Assembly (NCBI GenBank): GCA_030761205.1 | Contig: JAULJL010000005.1 | Span: 6,597,501-6,661,500 of the forward strand | Length of the DNA: 64,000 nucleotides | Direction: 5' to 3' | From: Fremontodendron californicum | Taxonomy: Eukaryota > Streptophyta > Magnoliopsida > Malvales > Malvaceae | Shown: piece after piece, positions 36,740 through 49,500 of the stretch | Position numbering within the stretch: the first letter of the stretch is position 1 | Layout: each line of letters opens with the position of its first letter | Notes under the pieces: generated by a model | Told to the model about the DNA's origin: nothing | Database searches by the model: none | Seen by the model: the letters and a program-made list of their open reading frames with translations, nothing else | Position numbers and translations under genes: made by a program

Positions 36740-37740
36740 CAGGACCTCCGGGCACCATTTTTAAAACCTCCGGGTTATCTCTTTCAAGATCTCCGAGCAC
36801 CATTTCCAAAGAATAGATAATTTTATAAGACCTCCGGGCATCTGTTCTCAAGACCTCCGAAAACTATTCTCAAAAACCATGGATAAGACCTCCGTGCATC
36901 ATTTTAAAAGAAAATATAATTTTATAAGACCTCCGAGCATCTTTTCTAAAGATCTTCGGGCACTATTCTCAAAAGGCATAGATAAGACCTCCGGGCACCA
37001 TTTTCAAAAAAAAATATAATTTTATAAGACCTCCGAGCACTATTCTTAAAATATCATGGATAAGATCTCCGGGCACCATTTTCAAAGAAAGGATAATTTT
37101 ATAAGACCTTCGGGCACTATTCTCAAAGATCATGGATAAGACCTCTTGGCACCATTTTCAAAGAAAAGACATTTTTAAAAGACCTCTGGGCACCTGTTTC
37201 AAGACCTCCGGGCATTAGTCTCAAAAATCATGGATAAGACATCTGGGCACCTGTTTCAAGACCTCCGGGCATTATTCTCAAAAATCATGGATAAGACCTC
37301 CGGGCACCATTTTCAAAGAAAATACATTTTTAAAGACCTCCGGGCACCTGTTTCAAGACTTTGGGCATTATTCTAAAAAATCATGGATAAGATCTGCGGG
37401 CACCATTTTCAAAGAAAATACATTTTTAAAGACCTTCGGGCACCTATTTCAAGACCTCCAGGCATTATTCTCAAAAATCATGGATAAGACCTCCGGGCAC
37501 TATTTTAAAAAAAAATACATTTTTTTTAGGTCTCCGGGCATCTATTTCAAGACCTCCGAGCATTATTCTCAAAAATAATGTTTTCAAGACCTCCGGGCAC
37601 CATTCTCAAAATCAGGGATAAGACCTCCGGGCACCATTTTCAAAGAGGTAACTTTTTAAAACCTCCGAGCATCTGCTTTCAAAAACCTAGGTAACATCTT
37701 TCAAAATGATATTTTCCAATGCCTCCGGGTACCATTTTCA
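36740..37740 (+). repeat. GACCTCCGGGCAC array of element B
   Basis: Around thirty variants of GACCTCCGGGCAC/T are separated by spacers such as ATTTTCAAAGAAAATA and TTCTCAAAAATCATGGATAA. The spacer order alternates regularly, so the higher-order unit is roughly 90-120 bp. It corresponds to 5460-6480 of element A. Confidence 0.85.
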
Positions 37741-37980
37741 ATTCTTGCAAAGTCGAACTCATTTCCTTAAGACGGGTCGAGCCTTGGTATGATTATCAAG
37801 GTAATTTTTTTAAGGCAAATCGTTTTATCACAAGCTTTCAAAAAAAAAAAAAAAAACTCCTGATCTTTCCTCGACGATGACCAAAAGCCTTTCTAAAAAT
37901 GAACCTCTATAACCGGACAAAATTGGTTCTATTATCTTTGTCTAGTTCCTGATTCTCAGCAATATGCAAAAAGAGACAGC

Positions 37981-40264
37981 TGTAGCGACCAAATTTTGTC
38001 CGGATCCAACCCGGGACTCGAATCACACCCCTACCCATCCATGCCATCAGCATTGGGCCTAGCAAGCCAATCGGGCCTACCAAGTGTGAACACTTGTTGG
38101 CCCAGCAAGCCATTAAGTCCAATACTGCAAGCTGTAAGCCAATCAGGCCTGCTTGCACAACCTTAGGCCCTAACCCAAATCAATGCCCAAGCCCATCACC
38201 AGCCTGCTGCCCTTGCAGCCCCCCACGTGAGCCCCCTCCCTTACCAGCCTAACCCTAAAAACCCCCTGACAGCAGTAGACAGCCACCCTAGCCCCCTATC
38301 GTGCACGCCAGCCTGCACCACCAACAAAACCCAGCCCCACACTCAAGCAGCCACTAGCCAGCAAGCCCTCATGCCACCCTAAGCCTGCCCCTACCCATTG
38401 CCAAATCGGGAGGCACTCCACTGCCTCCCCTAAAACCCAAGCCCCCACACCACCACCCAAAACCCTGATATAAAACCCTGAAACCAAACCAAGTTCAGGG
38501 GTCAATTCTAACCCCAAAAGAAAAACCAACTCGGATCCCAGCCCCCCTAATCGGTCCTTCCAAGAATCAAGACCCCCCACACAGGCTCTGACCCCCCCCC
38601 AAAATGCCAAAAGGTATCTGAACGTAGCCTCACCAGAGGCTCTCAAAAACAACCCTCCCTCTCACAACCGAAACCCTAATCACAACAAAAAAAACCACAA
38701 TCCAGCAAAAAAGAATCGAAAAAAAAAGGATTCGATTTTCAAACCTAGATCTAGGGCTTTTAGTCGAGATTCGGGAAAAACTAAGCCCAAATCCCGGAAT
38801 AAGAGGCCAAAAGGAGGCCAGGGTGAAGTTTTGGGAGAAATCGGCCACCGACGACGACGGCCGATGGCGGTGGACAGCGGTCGACATGGTGGCTTAGCCA
38901 TCGATTTTTTGGCCCAGTTTGGAGAGAGGTCAGAGCATTGTAGAGAGGAGAGAGAGAGAGAGGAAAAGAAAAAGTGGAAAAAAAAGAAGAAGAAAAACAT
39001 GGGATTTATAGGCGCCAGAAACGACGCCGTTTTGGGGAGTGAGGGTCCGCGCGCGGACCCGGATCCGACCCGTGGTCCGCGCGCCTGACCCGCGGGCAGG
39101 GAAGAAAAAAAAGAAAAGAAAAAAATGAAAGGAAGAAAAAAAAGAAAAAAAAAGGAAAAAAAAGGGAAAAAAATCAAAAAGATCTTGGGCCCGAGCCCAC
39201 CTTGCTGCTTTTTAGACCCATTGACCCACCCAGTCCGGGTCCAAACTCCACCAAACCCAGGCCGGACTTCAAGTCCAATAGGTAAAAATCTGTTTTAAAA
39301 ATCCATATTTTAGTATATCTCTTTATTTTTATATATATTTTTGTGATATATCTTAATATGTTTTACTATTTTTGTGTACTTGTGTATTTTAATGTCATCA
39401 CATGTTTTAAATTTTTTTTTTATTACTTTAAATATGGTAGTATATTTTAACAAATATTATATTATTAGTTTTTTTTTTAATGTTGTAATGTGTTTAATCA
39501 ATTTTGTTATTAATGTTTATTCATTTTTAAATATTATATTATTTTAACATATTATATTATTTGTGTTTTAATATTGTAGTGTCTTTTAATATATTTTATT
39601 GTTTGTGGTTATTATTTATCATCCTATTTTAATGTGTTTTATTATTGGTATTCATTATTTGTTTAAATATAATAAAATATGTTAGTGTCATAAATATGGG
39701 TTTGTTGTGGGAAGTTTGAAGTGTTATAGTGAGAAGTTAATTTTAATAAATAAACATAAGGGTAAAATGAATGCGGATAACAGACGACGGAATTCAAAGG
39801 ACGTCATAGTTGTGATTCCTAAGATATCTTGAGGTGAGAGAATCTCGTTAAGTACCACCAAGAGTATTGAGAATATTTAATGGGTGTTCTCGATAATAAG
39901 TTTACATTCACTTTCGTTCTCAAAAAAAAAATAACAATTCTTGAAAATTTAAACCGAAGTTAAGTCCATTAAATCGAGGTTTAAGATAAAACGTGATTAA
40001 ATGGTACCGTTTTCTAAACGGGCATCGCGGGTGTGCTAATCCTTCCCCACACATAACCGATTCCCGAACCTGATTTTGTTTTTTTCTCCCTGGTTTAAAA
40101 CGCAGACTTTGAAATTGGTTTTAAAAAATGTTTTAATTACTTTTAAAATGTTTTACCAAAACCGGTTTAAATAGGTGATCAATCACACCTAAACAAAAAA
40201 GATTGGTGGCGACTCCATTTGTGTTTTTAAAATCGTCCGACCGTCGAAAAAAACCGTTATGACA
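37981..40264 (+). repeat. 3' LTR of element B
   Basis: It starts TGTAGCGACCAAATTTTGTC directly after the purine-rich AAAAAGAGACAGC tract and ends ACCGTTATGACA, 2284 bp. It is homologous to 25782-28181 along its full length. Confidence 0.93.
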
Positions 40265-40494
40265 TATTTAATATAAAATATCAACCGTACAAGGAATGTA
40301 TTACTTAACACATCAAATTCACTTACAACTTAAAAAATTACAAGTTACAAATGCTAAAAGTTGGAGGACAGCCGTAAGAAGAACGTGTTCTCCGTAGCAA
40401 GTTGTTCTCATGAGTCCTATTAAAAAAAGTTAACATACGTAATTAATATATAAGATATTAATTTATAAAAGTAAGATAATTAACAACGAAGATA

Positions 40495-41080
40495 TTATAT
40501 TACCTGAGATGGAGGATTTTGTGAAATTGTTGAGCCTCCTGAAAACTTCTGCTGCACTAAATTCATCAACGACTGAAACTGTGTCTGCAGCTTCTGATAT
40601 AGTCGTTCATGTTCTTCTTTCTCAGCTTGTCTCTCTGCTTCCTTCTCCTCAAAACATTTATTCATATTTTGCATTTCTTCTCTCAGCATCTGAACTTCAT
40701 AAGCACTGGAGTTTTGTGAAGAAGAAGCAGTAAACCGCTGAGAACCAATGCCATAGTAGCTAGATGGTGTCGAACCCAGTTCGAGACCTCGAACAGTCCA
40801 TGTCGCTCTTTCCCAGCTAATTCAGTGAATACTTAATTCTCGACCTCTTGCATATTCACTGATGAGCCATCCGATGCTCCGACTTGATACTCAACAATTT
40901 TATCTCGGGCTTTCTCCTATAAAATAATAAAATTAATAATATTTTGTGTAATATAGTTGTAAATAAATACAAGTTTGAACAAAATATACCACAATATCCC
41001 GAGTCTCGACGTTCAAATAGGATCCATCCTTTTTTATATGAGTTTGTTGTTGGATAACAGAATCTAGATCACTCTGCCAT
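40495..41080 (-). pseudogene. CACTA transposase fragment (plant Ptta/En/Spm family), broken
   Basis: On the minus strand a frame reads ELAGKERHG, then LELGSTPSSYYGIG, followed by a coiled-coil-like tail from MLREEMQNMNKCFEEKEAER into QTQFQSLMNLVQQ. This is the C-terminal style of the plant Ptta/En/Spm transposase family. A stop and a frame change interrupt it near 40830, and a segment ending at an intron-like GT lies upstream at 40870-40920. The catalytic DDE half is not in this copy. It belongs to the CACTA element that encloses element B. Confidence 0.65.
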
Positions 41081-42419
41081 TTAGAGGAAGAAGAAATGCA
41101 TATATATTAACAAGTTAGTTTTTTATTATTACCTAGTACGAAGAAAAAACTATTAGGTTTAATTAAAGCCAATCACACCATTCAAGCTGACCAAGTGCAG
41201 TAGTACATTACTGTTTAGTGTTTACAATCAATGATACTTCATCTTTAGTATAGGTACAAGAAAATAAACGTATTTGACTAATTGTGCAAAAGTTCAGAAA
41301 ACCCTAATTTACTTTCTTCAAATGCAATGCAAAACTACCTAGGCTGATCAAAGATTATCTACTGTTTAAGTAGGGAAATGAGTTGTCATCTAAATCGTGA
41401 AAATCCTCAAAAGAAATGCCAACAAATGAACTTGAACTTCTAGATTCAGAACATAAACTTAGCAATGACACTCGCAATACCATAAAGAATTTGATAGTTA
41501 TTAGATACTTGAAAGATAAGCCATAAGTCCTTACCAAAAAATCCCACATTTTTCTCATTTTGGCCAATGTATTTAAACTTCAACCACGCAATTCCATTAA
41601 GGTGATGTTAAAAGTGCATGCCCCGAATGATAAAAGTTTTTAGTTGGCTTGTCCACATAAATTGATATTTGAGTCCAAATTAAGCAAAAATCAACCATAA
41701 AACAAGCAAACAGATAGCGAAGTCTGATCTCCGGATAATGTGTCATTACAACATCCAATTTATACATTTTTCCTACTCCAAATACATTTTTCCTACCATT
41801 CTAATTAGTTGCAATTAGATCACAAATGCTAGGTCCAAAAATATCCCCTTAGCTAAAAATATTCATCTGCTTTAATTTATTAATTACTAGGTCTTTTACA
41901 TGCAGACATGGAATAAACCCTCTTTAAGTTTTTATTTTATTTTTTCTTCTCTCTTTGAAAGCTTATTGCCTAACACATGATGTTATGCTTAGGCTGTTGT
42001 GATGTTGATATATTTATTTTGAGATACTTAATTTAATAAAATATAATTAAACACATGTAATAATCATTAATTCCATGCTATATATACCAAAACATACTTA
42101 CCTTCTTTTTCATGTTTATCAAAAAACCTGATTGTTACTATGATTGCAGTGGGTTTTAACTAATCAAAACTTTAAATCCAAAAAAAAAAACATTATGAAG
42201 AGAGAGAAGTCTCGACCTGCAATCGGTGATTCCCGTCACGTTTAGCAGAGCTGCAATCGGAGGATCAGACGGAAACAAAGGGCTGCAATCCTCGTCGAAA
42301 ACGGAGGGCTTTGAGCTGCAATCGAAGGACGCGACCTGCAATCGGTGTTGATTTGGGGATGGAGATAGAGAGAGAGATCTGATTTGGGGAAGGGGACAAG
42401 GGATAAATATAATTTGAAC
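41081..42419. other. Interior of the CACTA element, no gene recognised
   Basis: Mixed sequence between the transposase relic and the right subterminal repeats. Short minus-strand frames (41355-41567, 42156-42456) resemble nothing known to me. They may be first exons or captured DNA. Confidence 0.4.
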
Positions 42420-42898
42420 TTAGTGGCGTTTGCTTGACAAACGTAACTAAATCCATTATAAAAACTATGTTGTTTTGTTATAAATTTTAAATAGTTATAT
42501 GCAGCGGCGTTTTTACTACAAAACGTCGCTATATCGAAGTATTTAGAGGTGTTTACGTTTAAAAACGCCGTTATATTAAATTAGTTAGTGGTGTTTGTGG
42601 ACACAAACGCCGCTAAAACAAAAGCCTAAACGCAGCGTCTCACCTTAAAAATTTGGCGCCCAAATTTTGGAGAAATTTTACGAAATTGATTATAGTTTAG
42701 CGGCATTTATATAATTCAAACGCTGCAATTAGTACATATTTAGCGGTGTTTGTATACATAAAACACCGCTACTTTACAACTTCTTGGCGTTTCTTATAGA
42801 AACGCCGTCGGGTATTCAAAAACACGGTACTCCGCGGCGTTTGTAAGTCAAACGCCGCTATATTAGCACCACTGAAAACCAATTTTGTTGTAGTGTTG

Positions 42899-42985
42899 AT
42901 TCATGTAGCCACTCATAAAAGGTAGTAGTATCCAGCAAATCTCGGATTTGAATTTCAATATCTACAATCCCTTCTTTTATTCTCA
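42899..42985 (+). mobile_element. SINE 3' piece, downstream of the CACTA element
   Basis: ATTCATGTAGCCACTCATAA through CGGATTTGAATTTCAATATC (B-box-like) continues the SINE that begins at 25238. It ends in a T-rich tail. Confidence 0.72.
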
Positions 42986-43689
42986 AATTACGATTTTTTT
43001 TTTTAAAAAAATTAAGTTGCAAATAATTACCAACAAATCATTATAAAAGGTTAACAATGAATGTGGTTCATTATTAGTAAGATAGTTATTAGTTTATCTT
43101 TTATGGTGTCATAATTTTGTTATAAGAATACTCACATAGTCACATACATAATTAAGTATTAAATAATTTGCGATATAAATATTTAACTAAGTCAAACTTT
43201 TTTTTTTTTAAAAAAAAAATACAAAAGCAAACCAAATTATTATAAATTTCTTAGAAATAATATTTTAGTGAGTTTGAGAAAGAAATCCAACATAGAATTA
43301 AAGAAAAAAATTTAACATAAAATTAGAAGAAAACTATGGGAATAGAATTTATTTTGTTATTGATGATGGTTTATAAAATTTAAAGATTTTGCTAACGAAT
43401 CTTTTTAGGATACTCTTTAAAATTAATTAATATATTATTTATAATAATATTGTATTAAATGTAATAATTAACAACATTATTCTTCAATACTTAATTGTAT
43501 TGGTTAAGATGATATTTTAAAATATATATATAATTATATATATTTTTTAATTTAATAAAAATAATATATTAAATATAAAATAACTTTTTAAAATAATAAT
43601 TAAAATATTTTAATCATATCTATAACTATCAATTAATCGAACCTTAAAAAAATTATTTCTGTTAAGAAGCATTTTATAAAATTGATCAT
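42986..43689. other. Intergenic, AT-rich, no gene recognised
   Basis: Very AT-rich sequence with A and T runs. No exon-like segment. Confidence 0.5.
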
Positions 43690-43697
43690 GTCATGAC

Positions 43698-44341
43698 TAG
43701 ATTTGCTTATGGGTAGAGTCGGATTTGAACCAAACTCAGACAAAATACTAATAATATTTGTGTCTACTCAGGCTCAGCCCGGCTCATCCAAATTTAAAAT
43801 CATGATGAATCATTCAAATTGAGTTTCATTGTTCAATGTCGACATTTATGATTAGTTTTTCCCATTCCACAGTTACTAAAACAGGACGGGACGTGGAGAA
43901 TTCAACATGGATTCATTTAATTTGACTGCCTATTTATTAAGACTACTCACTACTCTTTGTTTAACACTATATATTTCTCCCCCAATCAACAATCTAAGGT
44001 TATTTTATTTGTGAACAAGAACAACATAGCAGCAAGGGTAGGAGGAGTAAAATGAATGAGTAATAAAATAATTTATAAATTAAATTATTTATTATTATTG
44101 CGTATAAAATTATAATTATTATATAATGATATAATATTTGAATCGGATCAGGTCAAGTCGGGTCGAACCAGGTCAAGCTTAACCCGAACTTAAAATTTTC
44201 TGTCCAAACTCGACTCATTTAAAAAATAAACTCTAAATTTTACCCAAATTTATTTTTTTTAATTTAATATTTTTATTTAAATTTTTTCGCATATCGAACG
44301 AACTTTCAGTTTCAACGAATTGCCGGCCCATTTGCAGGTTA
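43698..44341. mobile_element. 644-bp hAT-like element with palindromic 8-bp target duplication
   Basis: Ends TAGATTTGCTTATGGG and ...CCCATTTGCAGGTTA are imperfect inverted repeats. GTCATGAC flanks both sides (43690-43697 and 44342-44349). Subterminal regions carry GGCTCAGCCCGG and GGTCGAACC; the interior is AT-rich with no transposase. Confidence 0.9.
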
Positions 44342-44349
44342 GTCATGAC

Positions 44350-44529
44350 CTAATCCATATCTTTTCAACCATGGAACATTCTAACGGTCATCTCATAAAT
44401 CCATCCCAATTGTACTGTTGACTTTTGCAAATACTTGGGAAAAAGCTGAAAGGCAGTTTTTAGTTTCTGAAACCACGTGCGGATAAAACTGTTGGCTTTT
44501 GGCACTTGGGATTGAAGGAAATTCCATTC

Positions 44530-44561
<32 letters not shown>

Positions 44562-46414
44562 CTTCTTCTTTTTTGGTTATATAATACTGTCTTATAAAAG
44601 AAAAAGACTCTTTAAAATTAATTTGCAATATTTAAATTGGGATAAAAAATTCAATTTACTACTAATTTCTTGAAAAAAAATTCATATTCTTAAAATATTT
44701 TTTATTTATGTATAATTCTTGTTAATCGAAGTGGACTAAAAAATCTGACCTCAATTCAACTGCTTCAATGAATTTTTCAAAAAATTCTATTTATAGAGAA
44801 TTATAATAAAATGGTTTTTTCACTTTTTATTTTTGAGGGAAAAGGTTGAATTTGTACAAAGAAAATGTGAAAGAAGGAAGGATTTGGTAGAAAAATGTAA
44901 AGAGAAAAAGGGTTTTAAAAAGTGTTCAATTGGATTATTATTGATCATGACCCAAAATATAATACGAATATGATATGTTTAATAAATATAAAAATAATAA
45001 AATAAATATTATATTATATTATATATTTAAAAATGATTAACACAAAACGTTTATTACGTATTTAAAATTTTAACATATTTAATTATTTATATTGTATTGA
45101 TATATTTACATCACTGGTAAAAAAAATAATAAACATGGCACAAATTGTTTGATTTAACTGTGGGGACAAATAGAAAGTGTGACATTTTTTGGTTTTTTCT
45201 TGAAAGGTTTTTGTTTTCTTCCCTCTTAAAAATCTTTTTGAGTAACAATCAAAAAGCAGATTCTCCGGCATTCAACAATTTAATTCTTTGGATTATTATT
45301 TATTTATTAAAAAAATTGGAGAGTTAAAAGCAAATGGCTTAGATATTTTTTTCCAAACAAGTATAGCCCTGATGTCAAAAAACTAGAACTCTTTATCTTT
45401 TATCCCAAATAAAAAACATGGTTGTTCATGGAGATTTAATTTGATTTGTCACTCTTTTATATCTACAACCAAAAAATTAAAATCTAATGAGTATAATAAA
45501 TTAAGAAAATAAATTGTTAGACATATTCAAATGAGATATTGACAGATTACCAATAAATTAAATTAAAGCACAAAATAAATAAAAAAGTCTATAATATAAA
45601 TGATCAACTAAACAAGTTACAATTTAAAATATAAATTTTTTAGATAAAATTAAATTTAATCACTGTTTTGAAATAAATAAAAAAAATTATTTTAAAAAAG
45701 ATAAAGAAGTTAGTAAAAAATGTGTATTAGTTTTTAAGAGTAAGTAATTTTTTAAATAATATGTGTTTTTATTAAATAAAATAAAATAAAATAAAAAACA
45801 TATCTCTAATTTTATTTTATTTTTATGATTTTATTTATGTTTTTATATTAATTTTTTAATTAAATTTGTGTTATTTAATTGATAACATCAATTTAGTCGA
45901 AGATTTTATATATAGTATAGAACTATAGATATAGATAATATTTTTTTGATCAGAAGATAAATTAATATTTACTCAAAGAAAACAATAAAAAATAGTTAAA
46001 ATTACATAAATCATTTTTATAAAGCAATTCTTTAATTCAACAAGATGTATTGAGTTGTTAATTTCACTTAAGTACTCTCTAACAAGTTCCAACCACAATC
46101 TAATGATTTCTAAAATATGTTAAGAAAAAAAATACTACCATAAAATAAGATTTTTTTTTTTATTATTTTTATGAAATACATTGTATTAGTCCCACATCTC
46201 CTATTCTATCAAAGAATGACAAGTCTGAAGCACAAGAGGTAGGTGCACCAGATCCTTCACTTTGGTCTAGAGTAGTGAAGTCACTGAAGTGTGTCTACAC
46301 CTAACATTTGCCCATTTGCCCATTTGCCCATTTTATCTTCTCTTCTCTGCCTAGAAACAAACCCAACCAAATCACCATTGAAAAAGTTAATACAAGGAAT
46401 AAATTAAACACCCA
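44350..46414. other. Intergenic and CBR1 upstream region
   Basis: Contains an (AT)n microsatellite at 44532-44561, a cgtgtcgtg-type repeat fragment near 44935-45130, and AT-rich sequence. No gene seen. Confidence 0.5.
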
Positions 46415-46448
46415 CTTTTTTTCTTTCTTTCTTTCCTTCTTTCTTCCT
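46415..46448 (+). repeat. Pyrimidine (CTTT)n tract before CBR1
   Basis: TTTCTTTCTTTCTTTCCTTC-type tract about 70-100 bp before the CBR1 start codon. Such tracts are common in plant 5' UTRs. Confidence 0.7.
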
Positions 46449-46518
46449 ACCAATTAATTATAAATCTGGGGTCTTTTTATTAGAAGGGTTAGATTTTGTG
46501 GTGGTTGGTTTTAAGATC

Positions 46519-49500
46519 ATGGATTTGGAATTCTTGCAATCTGTGGATGTTCAGATTCTTGTTGGTGTAGCAGTAGCTGTTTTAGCCATTGTTGTTGCTG
46601 CTGTTTATCTCTTTTCCTCTAGCAGATCCAAAGGTTTTGACTTTTCACTCAATTGGCTTTATGCACTTTTTTAGCAGTTAAAATTCTGTTCTTTTGTTCA
46701 AAGATTATTTCTTTTTCTTTTTTTTTTTTTTTTTCTTTTGATTGATTGTTCTTTGAATGTTAAGTAATGGGTGTGGGATTTCTGTGTATGTTTTGGTGTG
46801 TTTATGTATGTTGGTTAATGGGTTTTTTAGGGTATGTTTTGGTATTGACATAGATTAGCTTGTTGTTAGAATGTAGTGAATAAAAGATGAAACTGGGATG
46901 TGAAAATCTTCAGATTGTTTGAGTAACTTGTAGCATTGTCTAGACTGTTTTCTGTTGGTCATGATTTGTTCTGATTCCTGCATGTTTTGGCATACTGATT
47001 GAATATATGGTATGGGATCGAGTTCTGTTTCTTATGTAGAGTTTGAAATGAAATGCTGGGGAGTGAATGACTGTCACATAAAACATGAACAGCTTGGTAT
47101 CTGGATGGAATAGCTGTATACAGGAGTAACTCTTTATGGATATTTTATTTTTCTAATAAAGAGAAATTATTACTATAAAAATGTGTCAAGACAACTGAAG
47201 TACTTTACTCTGCTGTCAGAAGCTGGTTATTGCAAATCAAGTTATTTCCTAGTAAGCAATTGCATTCATAAGTACTGAATGCCAACTTGATTTTCATGCT
47301 TGATTGCTGAGCTAAGGGTGTTGAGCAATTATAACTTCGCTAGGTTAGCTTTATGATTGGTTAAGGCTGGTATTATGTGGCGCTTATAAAGAACAATGTA
47401 CGCTGGAAGCACTTGAAAAAGGTTAAAAGCAACTGGAGTCAACCTATGGCAATATTTTGATGAGTATTGTTCTGAATTTCTGATAGGAAAGTTACATTGG
47501 CAGACATTTCAAGAGGCCAATCTACTTTGTTGGTTTTAACATATGACTTCTAGGTCAGGCAAATTTGCAGGTTCAAGCAGTCTGTCAAATCTACTTGAAT
47601 TTGGCTTGTTAAGACTTGCTGAGCTCCATATGTATCCTCAGTTCCTTGTACCATAATTGGTCCCTAAATATTTTATTCCCACTCCTTCTCTGCCTGCTTT
47701 CTTCTACTTTCATCATGTTGAGCTCAAACTGTTTTATTATCGTTAGTATTTTTTTTTTGTGTATTTGAATACACAATTGTTAATTTTGCCAAAATATTGT
47801 ATTTGGCTAGTTTAAGATTTTGGAAGCAGTTATTCTCTTTTGCAAATGGATTTTTCTTTGCTAATGCAAATGTTAGAAGGGCAATCACCTTTTCCCCCCT
47901 ATAAAAGTTAACTTATTGAGGCTTAATCTACTTCTGTGTAAATTCTTCCTTTCCCTGAGTTTTGTTACTGTGTTGTTTTCTTACGAAGTTGCTCATTATC
48001 ATATGTGCTTTTAGGCTCTCTAGATCCAGAGAATTTCAAAGAGTTTAAGCTTGTCAAGCACCAGCAGCTTAGCCATAATGTGGCAAAGTTCACATTTGAA
48101 CTTCCTACTCCTACTTCAGTTTTAGGTCTTCCCATTGGGCAGCATATAAGTTGCAGGTTCAGTTGATTGTATTCATCCTTTTTGTATTTCTTCCTAGGCT
48201 AATGGTTGTTGATACTTTCCAAATGCTTGTGAACTGGACTATTATATAATTAGACGCTTTTCATATGAACAGGGGCAAGGATAGCCAAGGTGACGAGGTT
48301 ATTAAACCATATACACCTACAACATTGGATTCTGATGTTGGTTGTTTTGAATTAGTTATTAAGGTACTTGCCTGAAACTTCTTTCTGGTTGTTAACTTCA
48401 GTGTGAAATTTATATATCTGGGTGTTCACATCTACTAACTTTATGATGGAATTTTGCTTGTAAGTAGATGTATCCTCAAGGAAGGATGTCACACCATTTC
48501 AGAGAGATGCGCGTTGGTGATTATCTTGCTGTGAAGGGTCCCAAGGTATACGGTTTCTTTCATATGAATGCATAAAGTGCCCTTGGCTGTAGGGTTCTCC
48601 GTTCCTTTTCTGCCCTGTTTCTTTGGACTGTGTCAATAGAAAAAGTTTGCTGGATAAAATTCCTGTTGGTATTAGCAACAATGATTTTTTTCTGCAAGCT
48701 AGTCATTTTGCCTTTGTTGCAACCAGAAATATTAGATTATCCCAATAAAACTCACTTTTGCTTTCATTACTGTTGAGTCTGAAGCAATCTTACCAAACAT
48801 TGCAGTGCATTTCCTATAGAATATGAACACATCACGTTTGTTTTATATGCTTTCCTCATATTATTGAAGACTTGCTGCCAGCTGGCTTTCTTGCCTTGTC
48901 TGAATTATGTTCAACATGAGAATTCACATTTGGTTATCGTATTTTTATGTTGTTCCGTGAATTGTTTCTTCCAGGGGCGGTTCAGGTATCAACCCGGTCA
49001 AGTTAGAGCATTTGGGATGATTGCTGGAGGCTCTGGCATTACTCCAATGTTCCAAGTATGTTATCATTTGTCAACAAGTGCTTCTTTTAATTTATTTGCT
49101 CATATTTGAGAGATGTTGCCTTGCCACATGTTTTAATTATAGTCTGTTGCAAGGTTTAAGTGTTTATATAACATGTCACCCTCTTATGTTTTCTGGTTTT
49201 GGTTTCTGATTAGGTAGCCAGAGCCATATTGGAGAACCCAAAAGACACGACAAACGTACACCTTATTTATGCAAACGTTACATATGAGGACATTCTTTTG
49301 AAGGTATTTTACTTCCTACTTCTTTGTTTTTAATCTTTGTACTACTCACTTTACTGATTAGTCCAAACTAACAAACCTAAGACAGGTTTCTTCTGTCATC
49401 CCATATGGAGAAAGAATACAAGCTTGCCTCTATGGGCAATGCTGAGCTATATTGGGCCCTGAACACAATTGTACACTAGGCAAGACCTTTTTATTTTTTT

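Larger units (their letters stand above)
25782..40264 (+). mobile_element. Element B: complete gag-only Tat/Ogre-like LTR retrotransposon nested in the CACTA element
   Basis: It has 5' LTR 25782-28181, a primer-binding site from 28184, gag, a non-coding interior, a repeat array, and 3' LTR 37981-40264. Target duplication TATTT is present on both sides (25777-25781 and 40265-40269). Total length is 14,483 bp, of which 2742 bp plus a 5-bp duplication belong to a solo LTR inserted at 31509. The original interior of about 7 kb carries only gag; no protease, reverse transcriptase or integrase is visible, so it is non-autonomous. Element A (1-9830) has nearly the same interior but a different first LTR half. 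Confidence 0.93.
25255..42895 (-). mobile_element. CACTA (EnSpm) transposon containing nested LTR element B
   Basis: The left end is CACTACAGCAAATTGGTC and the right end ...AACCAATTTTGTTGTAGTG, inverted repeats with the diagnostic CACTA termini. A 3-bp duplication TTG flanks them (25252-25254 and 42896-42898). Both subterminal regions are full of AACGCCGC/GCGGCGTT repeats (25260-25640 and 42420-42860), typical of CACTA elements. Without nested element B and its duplication it is about 3.15 kb, so it is a deletion derivative. A broken transposase fragment lies on the minus strand at 40495-41080; the strand given here is that of the transposase. Confidence 0.93.

Noticed and set aside
46634..48014. 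A second gene in CBR1 intron 1
   Set aside because: No exon-like frame or promoter was found; the intron is unique sequence with T-rich stretches.
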